Below are positions 42,282-54,205 of a DNA stretch of 64,000 nt, in pieces; the stretch's first letter is position 1, and every line of letters starts with the position of its first letter. The DNA comes from Utricularia gibba (lineage: Eukaryota; Streptophyta; Magnoliopsida; Lamiales; Lentibulariaceae): positions 2,418,001 through 2,482,000 of the forward strand of contig CM007991.1 in NCBI GenBank assembly GCA_002189035.1, given 5' to 3'. The notes below the pieces were generated by a model. It made no database searches and was not told the origin of the DNA. It saw only the letters and a list, made by a program, of their open reading frames with translations. The position numbers and the translations under genes are program-made.

Positions 42282-44639
42282 ATGGCGGTGTGTATAGCCA
42301 GGGTCCAGGCGGAGATTTGTCGTGTTGTTCATCGTTCGAAATATATTGTTAGTCGAGAGTTTATCTGTAGAAATGATTTCTTACAAAAGAGACTCCTATG
42401 CAGCAATAACAGTATCGAAACAGTTGAAGCTTCCCTTGTCACGATTTTCAGAAGAAGACCCGTTTCTGTGGAGTCCCATACGCTTCAAGGACTAGGCTCT
42501 AAGCTCACTGCCCATGTAGTCGAGACTGTTTTAAAATCCTTGATAAATTGGAGATCGGCACTTTTGTTCTTCGAATGGGCATCGAGGCAGAAAGATTACT
42601 TCCATAACTGTTATGCATTTAATGCTATGGCAGCAGTCCTTTGCAATGCCCGACAAAAAGCACAACTGAAGGCTCTTTCGGAAAATGCCTTGCATTCAAA
42701 ATGTTATTGGACGCCTGGTGCGTTTGGATATTTTTTAAGGTGCTTAGGTAGTCAAGACTTGATTGTTGAAGCTAATTATTTGTTTGATCAGGTGAGAATT
42801 CTTGGACTTTGTAATTTAAACAGCTACAGTTACAACTGTTTGTTGGAGGTTATCGCCAAGGCATCTGATGTTAGCTTGTTGGAGTATAGGTTGAGTGAGA
42901 GAAGAAGCCTTGGTTGGCCAGACGATAAGTATGCCCTGACTCCAGCTTTGCAATGCTATTGTAATGCTGGAATGTTTGATAAGGCAACTTTAGTTTTCAA
43001 TGAGTTGGCTGATAAGGGATATGTTGATCATCACATCCTAGCTATTCTTGTTCTTTCTTACAGCAAATCTGGAGAGGTTGAAAAGGCATTTTCGATTATT
43101 GAATGGTCGGAGGAGAATCTCAAAATCTCCTTGAACGAAAAGACCTTTTGTATTCTAATTCATGGATTCTCAAGAATGTGCAGAGTGGATAAGTCTCTAG
43201 AACTGTATTATAAGATGAAAAGACTTGGCTATCAACCAGATATAGCGGCATATGATGTCCTAATCAAAGGTTTGTGTGAGATAAATGATACAGCAACTGC
43301 CTGGGAGTTGCTTGAGCATATGAAAGAATCTGGAATTTCTCCAGACACTCAAATACTCTTTCATCTTCTACTGTGCATACGGAATGATGGACAACTTTTT
43401 CAGTTTGTTGAAGATATTTGGAAGGATTTGGATCCAGAGAAAGGTACGCTGCTCTGCAGTTCTATCGTGAAAGCTCTTCTTAGAGGTCGCCATGCTGAAA
43501 AAGCTTATCGCCTCTTGAAGGTAGTTTTTGGATCTGATGGAAATAAGATCTCTAAGGCCATGAAAATAAATTTGGAAATCCAAAAACACGGGACAAATCT
43601 TTATGAAATGGTCATTGATACCTTATGTAAGCATAATATGTTTGATATGGCCTTAGATCTGCTTCAGGATATGAGTAAGAATGGCTGCATGCGTAGTATT
43701 CTTCTTTTCAATGACATCATCAATTGTTTAAGCAGTGCTGACAGGTTGACTGAATGCTTTGATCTCCTAAATGAGATGAAGCAGACGGAATTCCGGCCAA
43801 CACATTTCACCTTTAACTGCATACTTGGCTGCTTATGTAGAAGAGGGGATGATGCAGGGTGTCTGGCTATTCTGAGGGAGATGCGCTCTTATGGCTATGA
43901 ACCTTGGATTAAGAATTGCGCTGCCCTTATGAAGAAGTTGTGTGAAAATGGAAGGTTAGTTGAAGCCTCATTTTTCCTTTCTGGCATGCCTGAATGTGGC
44001 TTCTTGCCTGATTTAATTGCATACTCTGTGGTTATTGATGGTTTCATATATAATGACAAATTGGACCTTGCCCTGAAGCTATTTAGTGATATTCGTGAAC
44101 GGGGATATCATCCTGATGTTGCTTCTTATAATATTATCATCAAAGGGCTTTGTAAGGCCAAAAGGATGATGCAAGCTGAGAAAACAGTGACCGAGATTAT
44201 CATTAATGGTCTCGTTCCATCGGTAGTTACCTATAATTCTCTAATTGATGGTTGGTGCAAAGATGGTGACACTTCTCGAGCTGTTCAGTTGTTTTACAAG
44301 ATGAGAGGGGAGGGTCTGGAGCCCAATGTCATCACTTTCACAAGTTTAGTGGATGGTTTGTGCAGTGCTGGAAAAGCAGATGAAGCTCTTCGTTTTTGGA
44401 ATAAAATGGAGGATAATCATTGTGGTGCAAATCAAATAGCTTATATGTCTCTTATTAATGGGCTTTGCAAGTGTGGGAAGCCGGATCTTGCCTTTCCGTA
44501 TTTACAGGAAATGGAAGAAAAAGGAATGGTACCTGACCTTTATGTTTACAGGGCTTTATTGGATTCTTTTGCATTTCTTTCAAACACATCCATGGTGAAT
44601 CAAGTACAAAAAAAGATTGCTATGCTTGGTTGGGCATGA
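42282..44639 (+). CDS. Pentatricopeptide repeat protein, P class, probably mitochondrial
   Basis: A single exon encodes 785 residues. The first 60 or so are Arg/Ser-rich with few acidic residues, as in a mitochondrial presequence. From about residue 180 to the end the protein is a chain of PPR motifs, near 35 residues each, with typical turns such as Y-D-V-L-I-K-G-L-C, Y-N-I-I-I-K-G-L-C and Y-N-S-L-I-D-G-W-C-K-D-G. There is no E or DYW extension, so it is a P-class protein, a group that stabilises, processes or helps translate organelle transcripts. It recalls Arabidopsis At5g08310 (mitochondrial, about 830 residues), but that identity is from memory. The target RNA cannot be read with confidence by eye. 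The gene is intact. Confidence 0.9.
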   Translation: MAVCIARVQAEICRVVHRSKYIVSREFICRNDFLQKRLLCSNNSIETVEASLVTIFRRRPVSVESHTLQGLGSKLTAHVVETVLKSLINWRSALLFFEWASRQKDYFHNCYAFNAMAAVLCNARQKAQLKALSENALHSKCYWTPGAFGYFLRCLGSQDLIVEANYLFDQVRILGLCNLNSYSYNCLLEVIAKASDVSLLEYRLSERRSLGWPDDKYALTPALQCYCNAGMFDKATLVFNELADKGYVDHHILAILVLSYSKSGEVEKAFSIIEWSEENLKISLNEKTFCILIHGFSRMCRVDKSLELYYKMKRLGYQPDIAAYDVLIKGLCEINDTATAWELLEHMKESGISPDTQILFHLLLCIRNDGQLFQFVEDIWKDLDPEKGTLLCSSIVKALLRGRHAEKAYRLLKVVFGSDGNKISKAMKINLEIQKHGTNLYEMVIDTLCKHNMFDMALDLLQDMSKNGCMRSILLFNDIINCLSSADRLTECFDLLNEMKQTEFRPTHFTFNCILGCLCRRGDDAGCLAILREMRSYGYEPWIKNCAALMKKLCENGRLVEASFFLSGMPECGFLPDLIAYSVVIDGFIYNDKLDLALKLFSDIRERGYHPDVASYNIIIKGLCKAKRMMQAEKTVTEIIINGLVPSVVTYNSLIDGWCKDGDTSRAVQLFYKMRGEGLEPNVITFTSLVDGLCSAGKADEALRFWNKMEDNHCGANQIAYMSLINGLCKCGKPDLAFPYLQEMEEKGMVPDLYVYRALLDSFAFLSNTSMVNQVQKKIAMLGWA

Positions 44640-46196
44640 GAAGTTAAGGTTTTTGCAGCATATAGATCCAATTTTTTTATGGGCGTTCTGCCGATCTTTT
44701 CAGACTGTATTCAAAAGCCCTTTTCATCCTCAGAATTCTCTGGAAACCGCTTCCGTGTTAACTAGAATGGCTGACTTCAAAAGATGGATCGCCAAGAATT
44801 TCAGCGGGTATAAGAGAGACTGTGCTAAATACTAAATTTGATGATTTGGTCCAGAATGGCATGCATATTCTTCTAACTTCAAGAGTCGAATCCGTAATTT
44901 GCAGTATGATGAATTGAATGGGAGTTTACAGACGCAATAACCTTACTCCTGGGATGACGCAAGCGAGTCAATTTATTAAAGCTGAACGGTGTGCTTCCTT
45001 CCGAAATATTCCAATTTCCAAATACAGATAACTTTCCATAGCGTCTTCCCTCTTTCTCTGCTTCTGCGTCTGCTGTGCATAAAGCAGTATATGTTGTGTT
45101 TTGTCCTTGAAAAGTTGTAGTATCTATTTCAACATGGCCGCGCTGTTGGCGGTTACTGACGTGGACAGGTTTTCAAGGTGGGAGGGGACCCCCCCCCCCC
45201 CAAATGGACTTCCATAAATATCTGTTGATTTGTACAAGTAGCAACGTTGTGGACACTCTCGGTATGGTATGCACAAACACAAATATCTAGATGTAGATTC
45301 TGTTCGTTTGACTTTTTTTTGTTGTATATCATCACCGTCTCATCATGCTTGCTTTACCGGTGAAAGCAGCGTTCCAGTACAACGGAAACCTCTACAGCTT
45401 GTTACATGTTGGCCAGGCAGCTGCAATACCACAGCACCTTCCTACAGTCTGTCCAGCGGGAGTCGTTCCACCGCAGTCAGGGTGGTTTCTACTTGTGCAA
45501 TGTACCCGGTGACTGCCAGGCCGATCAGAAGCTCCACATTCGCGTCTAGGGTACCCCATCTCCTTCTGGCCCATCCTCAGAGGGTTCCTCCAGCAAACAG
45601 CCAGGCACCCGCATCGCCCCTGCATTTCAGGTTGGCCGGCGATGGAGACTTGGGGGAAGAAGTAACTGAAGAAGGTTTGATATCACATCGCCAATGACCG
45701 GAACATTTATCACCTCTGGTGCTGTATGGCATTTGTAAGATTTGGAAGAACCCACATATAGAGCATGTACAGGCGACCATAATACAAGCCATTGAACTAT
45801 GCCATTTCACGCACTTGCATTTTGAGGCTGACATCACTCGCCTTGATCAAAACAAGACAAACAGAAGAGACAAACCAACTGGATGGAAGATGATCGCCCA
45901 TGGTAATGAACAAAATCTTGCTTGTGGTAGAGTTGTGATCTTGTATCAGCAATTACAGCAAGGGATTACGGAAGCGGTTGAGTGAAACATTGAAAGTGAT
46001 CGGATAACAAGGATGTTCGAAGCATTAGCGAGCATGTCCAACACACAAAAGTGGGTGCACGCAGGTACGAGAACACCAAGCAAGGACCAGAGCTAGAATC
46101 TCTTGTCATGTGAAGCAAGGTAAGGTTATCTATCAATCAGACTCAAAGGCGACCAATGTCTCCACTCTTAAACGCAGAAGCCTCGTTCATATTCAC
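44640..46196. other. Spacer between the PPR gene and HIP
   Basis: The PPR 3' UTR and HIP 3' UTR converge here. A C13 run lies at 45189-45201. The middle (45350-45660) is GC-rich and open in several frames on both strands; I could not assign it, and it is discussed under findings. Confidence 0.4.
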
Positions 46197-48702
46197 TCAC
46201 TTCGATGGCGAAAATGTGCCCATCATCTTCGCGATTATTGGTGCCACCTTTGGATTTGATTGATGCTTGGCCAGGTTAGCTGGGTTCTTCATTACTGCAA
46301 CCAAAATCACAATGCAAGTGAATTACTGTGTTTTGAATTACAGTGCAAGAGAGACGAAGCAAGATGGTAAGCATGCAGCCATAGTTCACTAGATGGGTTG
46401 ATCAGAAACGTGTCACTTCAGTTCTATGTTTTGACAAGTAACAATATGCACAAGAATTAGCACGTAAAAAGAAAATAACAAGCTTAAGGTAGACAGAAGG
46501 CCAACCATCTTGGAGTGCTTCCATGATCTCGGGATCTTTGAATGCAGCCATCAGTTCGGGATCCTGCAATATAGTAAAAATGATCGGCATTGTGAATCTG
46601 CAACGAGGAACTCAACAACCAGAAAGGTAGCCACGTTTACAAAATCGGGTAAATTTGCTAATGATTCATTCAAGGAGACGATTCAATCCATTGAAGGACA
46701 TTGACGCTGGTCCAGAAGGTCGAAACCCATAAAAAGAAAGTAAGGCATGCCAGCCATTGAAGAACTTACATTTAGTATTTTGCTATAATCAAATCCTGCA
46801 GGCGCACCACTACCAGGAAATCCACTCGGTATACCACCACCAGGAAATCCTCCGGGCATGCCACCACTGGGGAATCCTCCACCAGGAAACCCACCAGGCA
46901 TACCACCTGGAAATGAGCTGCCTTGTTTTTTATTTGCTGATTCTTCCTGTTTCTTAGCTCGTTCATATGCAGCCTTGAAAAATTAAATAGAAAGTTAGGA
47001 ACAACTTTGAAGAAAAAGATGGACAGGCTCTCAAGTACCATATCCTTTACCTGTGCTTCAGCACGACGACGCTGTCTCTCTCTTTCAGCCTTCTGATCTT
47101 CCCTTTCTTTTCGAAGCCTATCATATTTCCTGCGGTGCTCCTCAATCTTATGTGCATTGGGCTCAACCTGTAGGAAGAGTATGAGATACCCATGTGAGCA
47201 TTCCCACTCCACTGTGATTCAAAAATAAAAAATAAATGTCTTCAGTAGCCTCAATAACAATGGTGATCCTAACCTTCTTCAGAGCAGCATGTATTTCCTC
47301 ATCATAGTCCAGTTTTGATGCCGTATGAAGGTCCTTGGCAGCCTCCTCCCAGTCTCCAAGCAATGCTCGTGCTAAGCCACGAGACTTGTACCCTTTAGCA
47401 GAGTCAGGATTCAACTGTGCAAAATGATTCATGAGATGGACTTTTGACGACATCAGAAATATTATTCAACCAAGCGCATAATGATGATACTTGGGCGGCA
47501 TGACAAACTAAAGTTTGTTCCTAGAGTACTATAGCCTTAGAAAGAGAAATGCATTCAGAAAAAAAGGGTTGCAAGGGATCGTAAAATCAGAAGACAATAT
47601 ATTGAGCATAATAATAATAAAAAAAAAGAACATCATAGAAATGTCAGAATTTGAATGAAACAATTTAGTGATATTATAGAAAAACAAAAAATGGACGTCT
47701 AAGGTGGTCTACCTCAAGAGCAGCTGTGGCATCCCGAATTGCGGCATTTGGTTTCTTCATTTTGATGTAAACACTAGCTGTAAAGGAAGAACACCATAAG
47801 AGATATAGCACACAGAAAATTGATAACCCAGGAAGTCTAATGTCCCAAGGTATGTTAGGTAAGTCTACCTCGCGTTGCGTACATTATTGCAGATGTTGGA
47901 TTCAGAACAATAGCCTTGGTGAGATGATCAATAGCTTCGTCAAGCTTACCTGGTGAAACATACGGATTTCAGAGACAGTGCAAGCATCTAAACAATAGGA
48001 AAGATCAAATATTGCGCCAAGTACCATCGGAGATGGCTTCCATAGCTTCCATCTTGGCCTCCTGTGAAGCATCTCTGTTCTCTTCAGTGACCTCAACAGA
48101 GGGGTCACCCATCTGGCATTATATAATCCAAATAGCGAGTTTAACATCTGATATTCTGTAATGCAAAGCCGTTGTCAGAAAATTTGGATACACCCACCTT
48201 CTGAGGAGGGCCATTATCTGGAGGAATAACATCACTCTCATCAAGTTCAACATCAGACTCGACTATTTCTGGCTCTTCCTCCACAGTAGGATGAGTTTCT
48301 TCCTCAAGATCATCCATGTCATCCTCTACCTCATCCACCCACGGCGACTTCTGAAGTCCCAGAAATGCAAAGAGAATGCTCTCACCGCGAAAGAAAATGC
48401 TAATTATTTTTAAACCCATACTTGGAGAGGGGAAACAAGAAATACCTTTTTAGAATCCGTCCCAGGCGAAGGTATCTTGCCTCCAAGTCTGACGAAATAT
48501 AAGCACTCACATTGAACACACAACAACCAGGCATCGCAATCACGCACAGACAAATAGTAGCAAAGCAGTTCAAATGGGCAGCACTATCAAACCTTTCGAT
48601 GTAGTCCTTGAAGAATGAGAGCGAGGGATCCGAGAGTATCGAAGGGTTGGCTTCGCACTGCTCGATGAATTGCCGCAGCTGATTCACCTTCGATGGATCC
48701 AT
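46197..48702 (-). CDS. HIP1: HSP70-interacting protein HIP (FAM10/ST13 family)
   Basis: About eleven exons on the minus strand encode roughly 380 residues. The start at 48702 gives [13 protein letters not shown], the N-terminal dimerisation region. An acidic linker follows ([14 protein letters not shown]). Three TPR motifs lie at 47.3-48.1 kb, including N-P-T-S-A-I-M-Y and [13 protein letters not shown] charged helix is next ([15 protein letters not shown]), then a G-G-M-P-G-G-F-P repeat region at 46.8-46.9 kb, and finally an STI1/DP domain ([17 protein letters not shown]). HIP binds the HSP70 ATPase domain and slows ADP release in the cytosol. Every segment of the plant protein is present and in order. 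Confidence 0.94.
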
Positions 48703-49884
48703 TTCCAATTCCTGGAAGAAGAAATCTCTCAAGAACCACCTGAATTGCTCGATCCGTTGATACTCGACGTAGGGAGTGGAGTGACTGAGGAGGCGCGCGT
48801 TGTAATGACTCCCAGTTATGCCTCCCGACGGAGTTTCTAGTAGCTTCTAGCATTCTCCCCTTTTCGGTTCGGATAAATACAAAATAAAAATAATTGCAAA
48901 ATTACGGATAATTAAAAACAATTTTAAAATACCACACCACACTTGTATTAAAGTAACGCATCTTACAGAATAATTTAATATCATGTTATGTGCACTTTTT
49001 GTTCCCAACTCAAGATTGTTCCGGAGTGGAGTGTTACCGGTCCAGAGCCTCAAGAACCCTAATATGGGCTCTAGACCGGTCCAAGGGAATCGTCGGCCGG
49101 AGTATCGACTTCAAGAGCATCGCTGATATGCATGAACCGGCGAATGAAAAGAATCTGCCCTGAAACCTGAGCCCCTCATATTGGATCAGCGCTGATGGTT
49201 AATGGAGGCCCAATATTAATGGGCCTCCACATCAATATCTTTGCAGGGATGGGCCCAAATCCAATCAACAGCCTTGGCCCCTCACCATGGATTTATTTAG
49301 AAATGTAGATTAAAGTAAAATGAGTATTAATAAATAATCATTTAATTAATTACTTATTAAATAATCATATAATCAAAATTAAATTATATTTAATACGTAA
49401 TTTTATAAAATTATATTATATTTGACATTTCTATATCTGATTAGGGTATAGATTGACGGCCTATGCTGGGGGGGGGATATTCCCTGAAATAGAAGAGCAT
49501 TATTATTATTATTTTTTAATTAGGCTTTTAAGAGAATGATTTGCACCCCAGCACCGACACTGTGTGGCCCCCACACACTTGTACTGGGTGGTGGAAGCGC
49601 AAGGTTACCATGCATCCAACGGTGGATACGCATGTTGAGTGTTGAAATCTGAATCTAGACCGTCCATTCAGATCCAACTCATCTTCTCTCTCTCTCTCTT
49701 CCGTCTTATCTTTCTCAGGGTGCCGCCTCCGCTCTTAATTCCATTCTCAAATACCCGCTCCCTGCTTCCTTCCTACACCGCAGATCTGGGGTGTCGCTCA
49801 ACTTCCCAGACTCCAACGTTCTGTGTTTTTGTTCCTTGCTAGTGTTGTCGTTTTTCTGGGGGGGTTTGAGGTAAGTTGTTGGTG
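48703..49884. promoter_or_regulatory. Divergent promoter region of HIP and the nucleotide-sugar transporter
   Basis: The two genes start 1.2 kb apart on opposite strands. The stretch holds an AT-rich block (about 49300-49440), a Site II inverted repeat (annotated separately) and a CT-rich leader-like run at 49681-49710. No gene is seen. Confidence 0.5.
49204..49257. promoter_or_regulatory. Inverted repeat of Site II elements
   Basis: GGAGGCCCA at 49204-49212 and its exact reverse complement TGGGCCTCC at 49220-49228 are separated by seven A/T bases. ATGGGCCCA follows at 49249-49257. The arrangement suits binding of a TCP-type dimer and could serve both flanking genes; this is inferred. Confidence 0.5.
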
Positions 49885-50940
49885 ATGGTTGAAGCACAGT
49901 CTTGGACGACGAGAAGGGGTAGTAATCCCAGGTTTGAAGGTGCGAATGAACAGGTTGTGGATATGCCGGTGACACCAACTGCGGAAATCCGGCAGCATAA
50001 CTATTATTCCTTGATTTCGCCTAATCTGGTCACCATTGCCATAATCGCGTCCTGGTACTTTTCCAACATCGGAGTTCTGTTGCTCAACAAGTACCTGCTC
50101 AGTTTTTATGGGTATCGGTATCCCATCTTCTTGACCATGTTGCATATGGTGTCTTGTGCTGCTTATAGCTTATTGGCTATAAAGTGGCTGCAGATCGTGC
50201 CTTTTCAGCAGATACATAGCCGCAGACAGTTTCTCAAGATTCTAGCTTTGAGTGCTATTTTCTGCTTCTCCGTTGTTTGCGGAAATACCTCTTTGAGGTA
50301 CCTTCCCGTTTCTTTTAATCAGGCTATTGGTGCAACCACCCCATTTTTCACGGCAATTTTCGCTTTTGTGATCACTTGCAAGAAGGAATCAGCAGAGGTT
50401 TATTTAGCTCTTGTTCCTGTGGTTCTGGGCATTGTGTTGGCCAGCAACAGTGAGCCCTTATTCCATCTTTTCGGATTCTTGATGTGCATCGGATCAACCG
50501 GTGGAAGAGCACTGAAATCTGTAGTTCAGGGACTGTTATTGACATCTGAAGCTGAGAAGCTTCACTCCATGAATCTGTTGCTCTATATGGCTCCAATGGC
50601 AGCCTTGATTTTGCTGCCCCTCACTCTATACATCGAAGGAAACGTACTCGCCATCACCCTTGAAAAGGGAAGTAGAGATGGATTCATGGTATTTCTATTA
50701 ATAGGCAATGCCACGGTTGCTTATCTGGTTAACTTGACCAATTTCCTGGTCACAAAACACACAAGTGCACTGACACTGCAAGTGTTGGGAAACGCAAAGG
50801 CCGCTGTGGCTGCAATTGTATCAGTTTTGATATTTAGGAACCCCGTGACCGTGATGGGAATCACAGGATTCACCATCACTGTAATGGGAGTGGTTCTTTA
50901 CAGCGAGGCCAAGAAGAGAACCAAAGGTGCAGGTCACTGA
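49885..50940 (+). CDS. Golgi nucleotide-sugar transporter of the TPT/NST-KT family (At1g12500-like)
   Basis: A single exon from the ATG at 49885 gives 351 residues. After a hydrophilic N-terminus of about 45 residues there are about ten membrane helices, as expected for the drug/metabolite transporter superfamily. Characteristic motifs are [43 protein letters not shown] and the near-universal [16 protein letters not shown]. It belongs to the plant clade that includes UDP-uronic acid transporters and should move a UDP-sugar against UMP into the Golgi lumen for wall polysaccharide synthesis. The substrate is not decided by sequence. At1g12500 is the closest relative I recall. The gene is intact. 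Confidence 0.92.
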   Translation: MVEAQSWTTRRGSNPRFEGANEQVVDMPVTPTAEIRQHNYYSLISPNLVTIAIIASWYFSNIGVLLLNKYLLSFYGYRYPIFLTMLHMVSCAAYSLLAIKWLQIVPFQQIHSRRQFLKILALSAIFCFSVVCGNTSLRYLPVSFNQAIGATTPFFTAIFAFVITCKKESAEVYLALVPVVLGIVLASNSEPLFHLFGFLMCIGSTGGRALKSVVQGLLLTSEAEKLHSMNLLLYMAPMAALILLPLTLYIEGNVLAITLEKGSRDGFMVFLLIGNATVAYLVNLTNFLVTKHTSALTLQVLGNAKAAVAAIVSVLIFRNPVTVMGITGFTITVMGVVLYSEAKKRTKGAGH

Positions 50941-52623
50941 GAAGTGAGATAACTGCTGTCAAAATTACATTGGATCTTGAGGATAATTTGATCATCGGGT
51001 TCCAAGATAATACCACGGCTACTGCTACTTTACTTTACATTCCTATGATTGTGGTGAGTTGGAAGAGAGGAGAGTGAAGAAGAGAATAAAGGGTTCCTCT
51101 TTTCCTTTCCACTCAGCTCAGATTCAAAGACAGACACCGATTTTTTTGTTTCTGTTCATGGTTGGTTGTAATCCAGATCCCATTCCATATAATGCTCATG
51201 TTTTCTATTGTATGCTCCAAAGAACAAAGGCTACCACCTCCTCAGTTGTTACATGTGTTAAGCAACATGATGCAGAAGTGTACAAAGAATGATGAAGGTC
51301 ATACTACTGCTGTAGACAGGAGATAAGTACTTTGTAGCAATTCACATTAAATTAATATTCTGTCCTAATCGAAGGGGGGCTGGGGTTGGTTTCCCATGTG
51401 ACACAACTCATTGAGTGGTCCACCAAAAAAATCACTCAACTGGTAATACCTGCTATCAGTAGCAGTGGTAACTCTAGCGCTGATGTGAGAACAACATCAG
51501 TAACTTATGGCAGTAATTAGTGCTTTTTTTTTTCACTCTCAACGCCCTCAAAGAGTAACACAAGAAGTGGTAAACAAGTCACCGTTTTGCTCCATGGACC
51601 GAAAGGTGGAAAGTGGTAAACAACAAATATGAAGTTGCCATCTTTTGATGAGGTAGAAATTGGGACAAGAAACTGGTTTGATGTGGAACCAGGCTCAGTT
51701 ATTGCATATCATTTCGGCGCCATTCCTTTTCTTTATTGCACATGATCCATTTCACATCTATGCGCCTCGTGGAGCTGATCTTTCGCCCAACTTTACTTCT
51801 CAGAGACCGCATCCATATGGGGCTTCGAGGGATCTCATCCATTTAACTCAGCTGTGAGAACAAAGCAGTAAACTTTCATTAATCAACCTCCCTCTAGACC
51901 GAGTGACGGGTTGCAGGTGGTCGTACAGCACACACACACAGCACTGCACTGCACTGCAGTCCCAGATTGGGAAACGTAAGGCCTCGGCTTCTGAAACTCC
52001 TCCTCGCCCACGGCCCCCGAGTGTGTGTTCCTTTTTTTGAAGGCGGGGGCCTCACTTCTCAGTTGCTGTCCTGTTAAATGGAAATTGGTCCACTGGGAGC
52101 AAGGAAAAGAAGCTTTGCCATCCACTGGATGAATTCACTCGTACGGACTGGGGCTGGGCTGAGCTGTCCATTGCACGAACATCCATCCAAGTAACCTCTT
52201 TTTTTTTTGTAACAATTTTAACAGGATATCAGACGCTAATTCAGAACTAAAGGTTGAATCTTTTGACCGCAATGCAACTGGAGTTTGCAGATTCCATTTT
52301 ATCTGAGAAGAAATTGACTACCATTTTGATCTATTTCTTTAAGAGTAATCAATCAGTGGGTGGTTAACGGGTTCAATTACCCATCTCGAATCTGAAAAAA
52401 ACATTGTCTTGGTAGAAGTTGGTAGCAGAAGGGGCGTCCCGGAGGGTGTATATGCAGACTGTTGGCAACAAGAAAGGCAACGGGTGCAGCGTGTATGGCA
52501 CCCAACGTCAAAGTGTGTATTCAATGACATCTTCTTCCACTGCCTTCTCGTGACATCCAGCAATACTACAAAACACAGAATGGGGGATGATAGATTAACA
52601 TATCACGTTCTGGGGGGAAGGAA
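50941..52623. other. Spacer between the transporter and SLAC1
   Basis: It contains the transporter 3' UTR and the SLAC1 promoter and leader. A short CA plus CACTG repeat lies at about 51926-51957. An upstream ATG at 52580 is discussed under findings. No gene is seen. Confidence 0.5.
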
Positions 52624-54205
52624 ATGGAAAATGGAGAAGCTTCAAGAAACCCAAGTTCTCAAGGAACGTGTTTTCTTGACATCCATCAAGTGCAGGAAGA
52701 AGCAAGGAAACCCTCTAGAGGTGTTGAATCTGAGAGCTTTAGCATCACTAAGCATGCATCTCTGGAACCGGGGCTGCCGGCTCTGGAGGAGGAGGGGTCG
52801 ATGGGAAGGAAAGTGTTGGCGAGAAAGGGGAAAAGCTTTGGAGGATTTGGGTTGGCTTCACCTCACTCTGACTTCAGCATATTCAGGACAAAACAGAGGA
52901 GCTCCATGTTGCCATTGAGAAGGGATTACTCCAAGTCCAGTGATTTGCTTCAAGTGATCGAGGAAGGTTCACGGCATGAAAGTGTTCCTGCTGGGAGATA
53001 CTTCGCAGCTCTCAGAGGGCCTGAGCTTGATCAAGTCAAGGTAAGCTACAGCTGCAACTGAGATTGGGGTGATGCATGTAAGCAAGATGGTGCTGTGGTT
53101 GCAGGATTCTGAGTCAATACTTGTGTCGAAGCACGACAAATGGCCCTTCCTCCTCAGGTTTCCAATCGGCTGCTTCGGCATCTGCCTCGGCCTCAGCAGC
53201 CAAGCCATTCTGTGGCAAGCACTATCCAACAGCCCAGCGACAAGGTTTCTCCATTTGACTCCATTGATCAACTTGGTGATTTGGGTTGTAGCCCTATCAA
53301 CTCTTTTCGCTGCGTCCATCACGTATGCTTTGAAATGCATGCTCTATTTCGAAGCTGTGAAAAGAGAATTTCACCATCCAGTGAGGGTGAACTTTTTCTT
53401 CGCACCATGGGTGGTCTGCATGTTCTTAGCCATAGGAGTACCTGAAAAGCTCTCCATGTCGAATCTCCACCCCTCAGTCTTGTGCATCTTCATGGCTCCA
53501 ATCATCCTTCTTGACTTAAAGATCTACGGACAGTGGCTCTCCGGCGGCAGACGGCGGCTCTGCAGGGTTGCAAATCCGTCATCCCATCTCTCTGTGGTGG
53601 GTAACTTTGTAGGTGCCAGTCTTGCAGCAAGAGTTGGATGGGAGGAGGCAGGGAAGTTCATGTGGGCAGTTGGGTTTGCACATTATCTTGTGGTTTTTGT
53701 GACTCTGTACCAGAGATTACCCACGAGCGAGGCGTTGCCCAAGGAGCTGCACCCTGTCTACTCCATGTTCATAGCTACTCCAGCCGCAGCCAGCATCTCT
53801 TGGGCTGCAATTCACGGTGGAGAATTTGATAGCTTAGCAAGAGTCTGCTACTTCATTGCTCTGTTCCTATGCTGTTCTCTCTGTGTTCGCATCAATTTTT
53901 TCAGGGGATTCAGGTTCTCCGTGGCATGGTGGTCTTACACATTTCCCATGACGACAGCTTCAATAGCAACTATCAAATATGCAGAGGCAGTACCTTGGAC
54001 GCCTAGCAAGGTCTTGGCTTTGACGCTGTCCTTCACATCCTCGACCATAGTTTCGGTCCTGTTCGTCACGACACTACTCCATGGGATCATCTGGAAGACA
54101 TTGTTCCCCAATGACCTTGCCATTGCTATTACTAAGACAAGGCAAACCAAGGCCAATAAGACAGTAACGAATAGAAAGAAACATGGGCCACTTCCACTTG
54201 CTTGA
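52624..54205 (+). CDS. SLAC1: Guard-cell slow anion channel SLAC1
   Basis: Two exons, 52624-53040 and 53105-54205, join in phase 0 to give 505 residues. The N-terminal cytosolic domain aligns with SLAC1 rather than SLAH1-4: it has a K-H-A-S-L-E segment matching the Ser59 region of Arabidopsis SLAC1, G-R-K-V, G-K-S-F-G-G-F and D-F-S-I-F-R-T-K before a Ser pair. A-G-R-Y-F-A-A-L-R-G-P-E-L-D then leads into ten helices of the TehA-like fold with F-P-I-G-C-F-G-I-C-L-G-L-S-S-Q and A-W-W-S-Y-T-F-P-M-T-T-A-S. SLAC1 releases chloride and nitrate to close stomata when OST1 or CPK kinases phosphorylate its N-terminus. The C-terminal tail after N-D-L-A-I-A-I-T is only about 23 residues, roughly half that of Arabidopsis. 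Confidence 0.93.
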
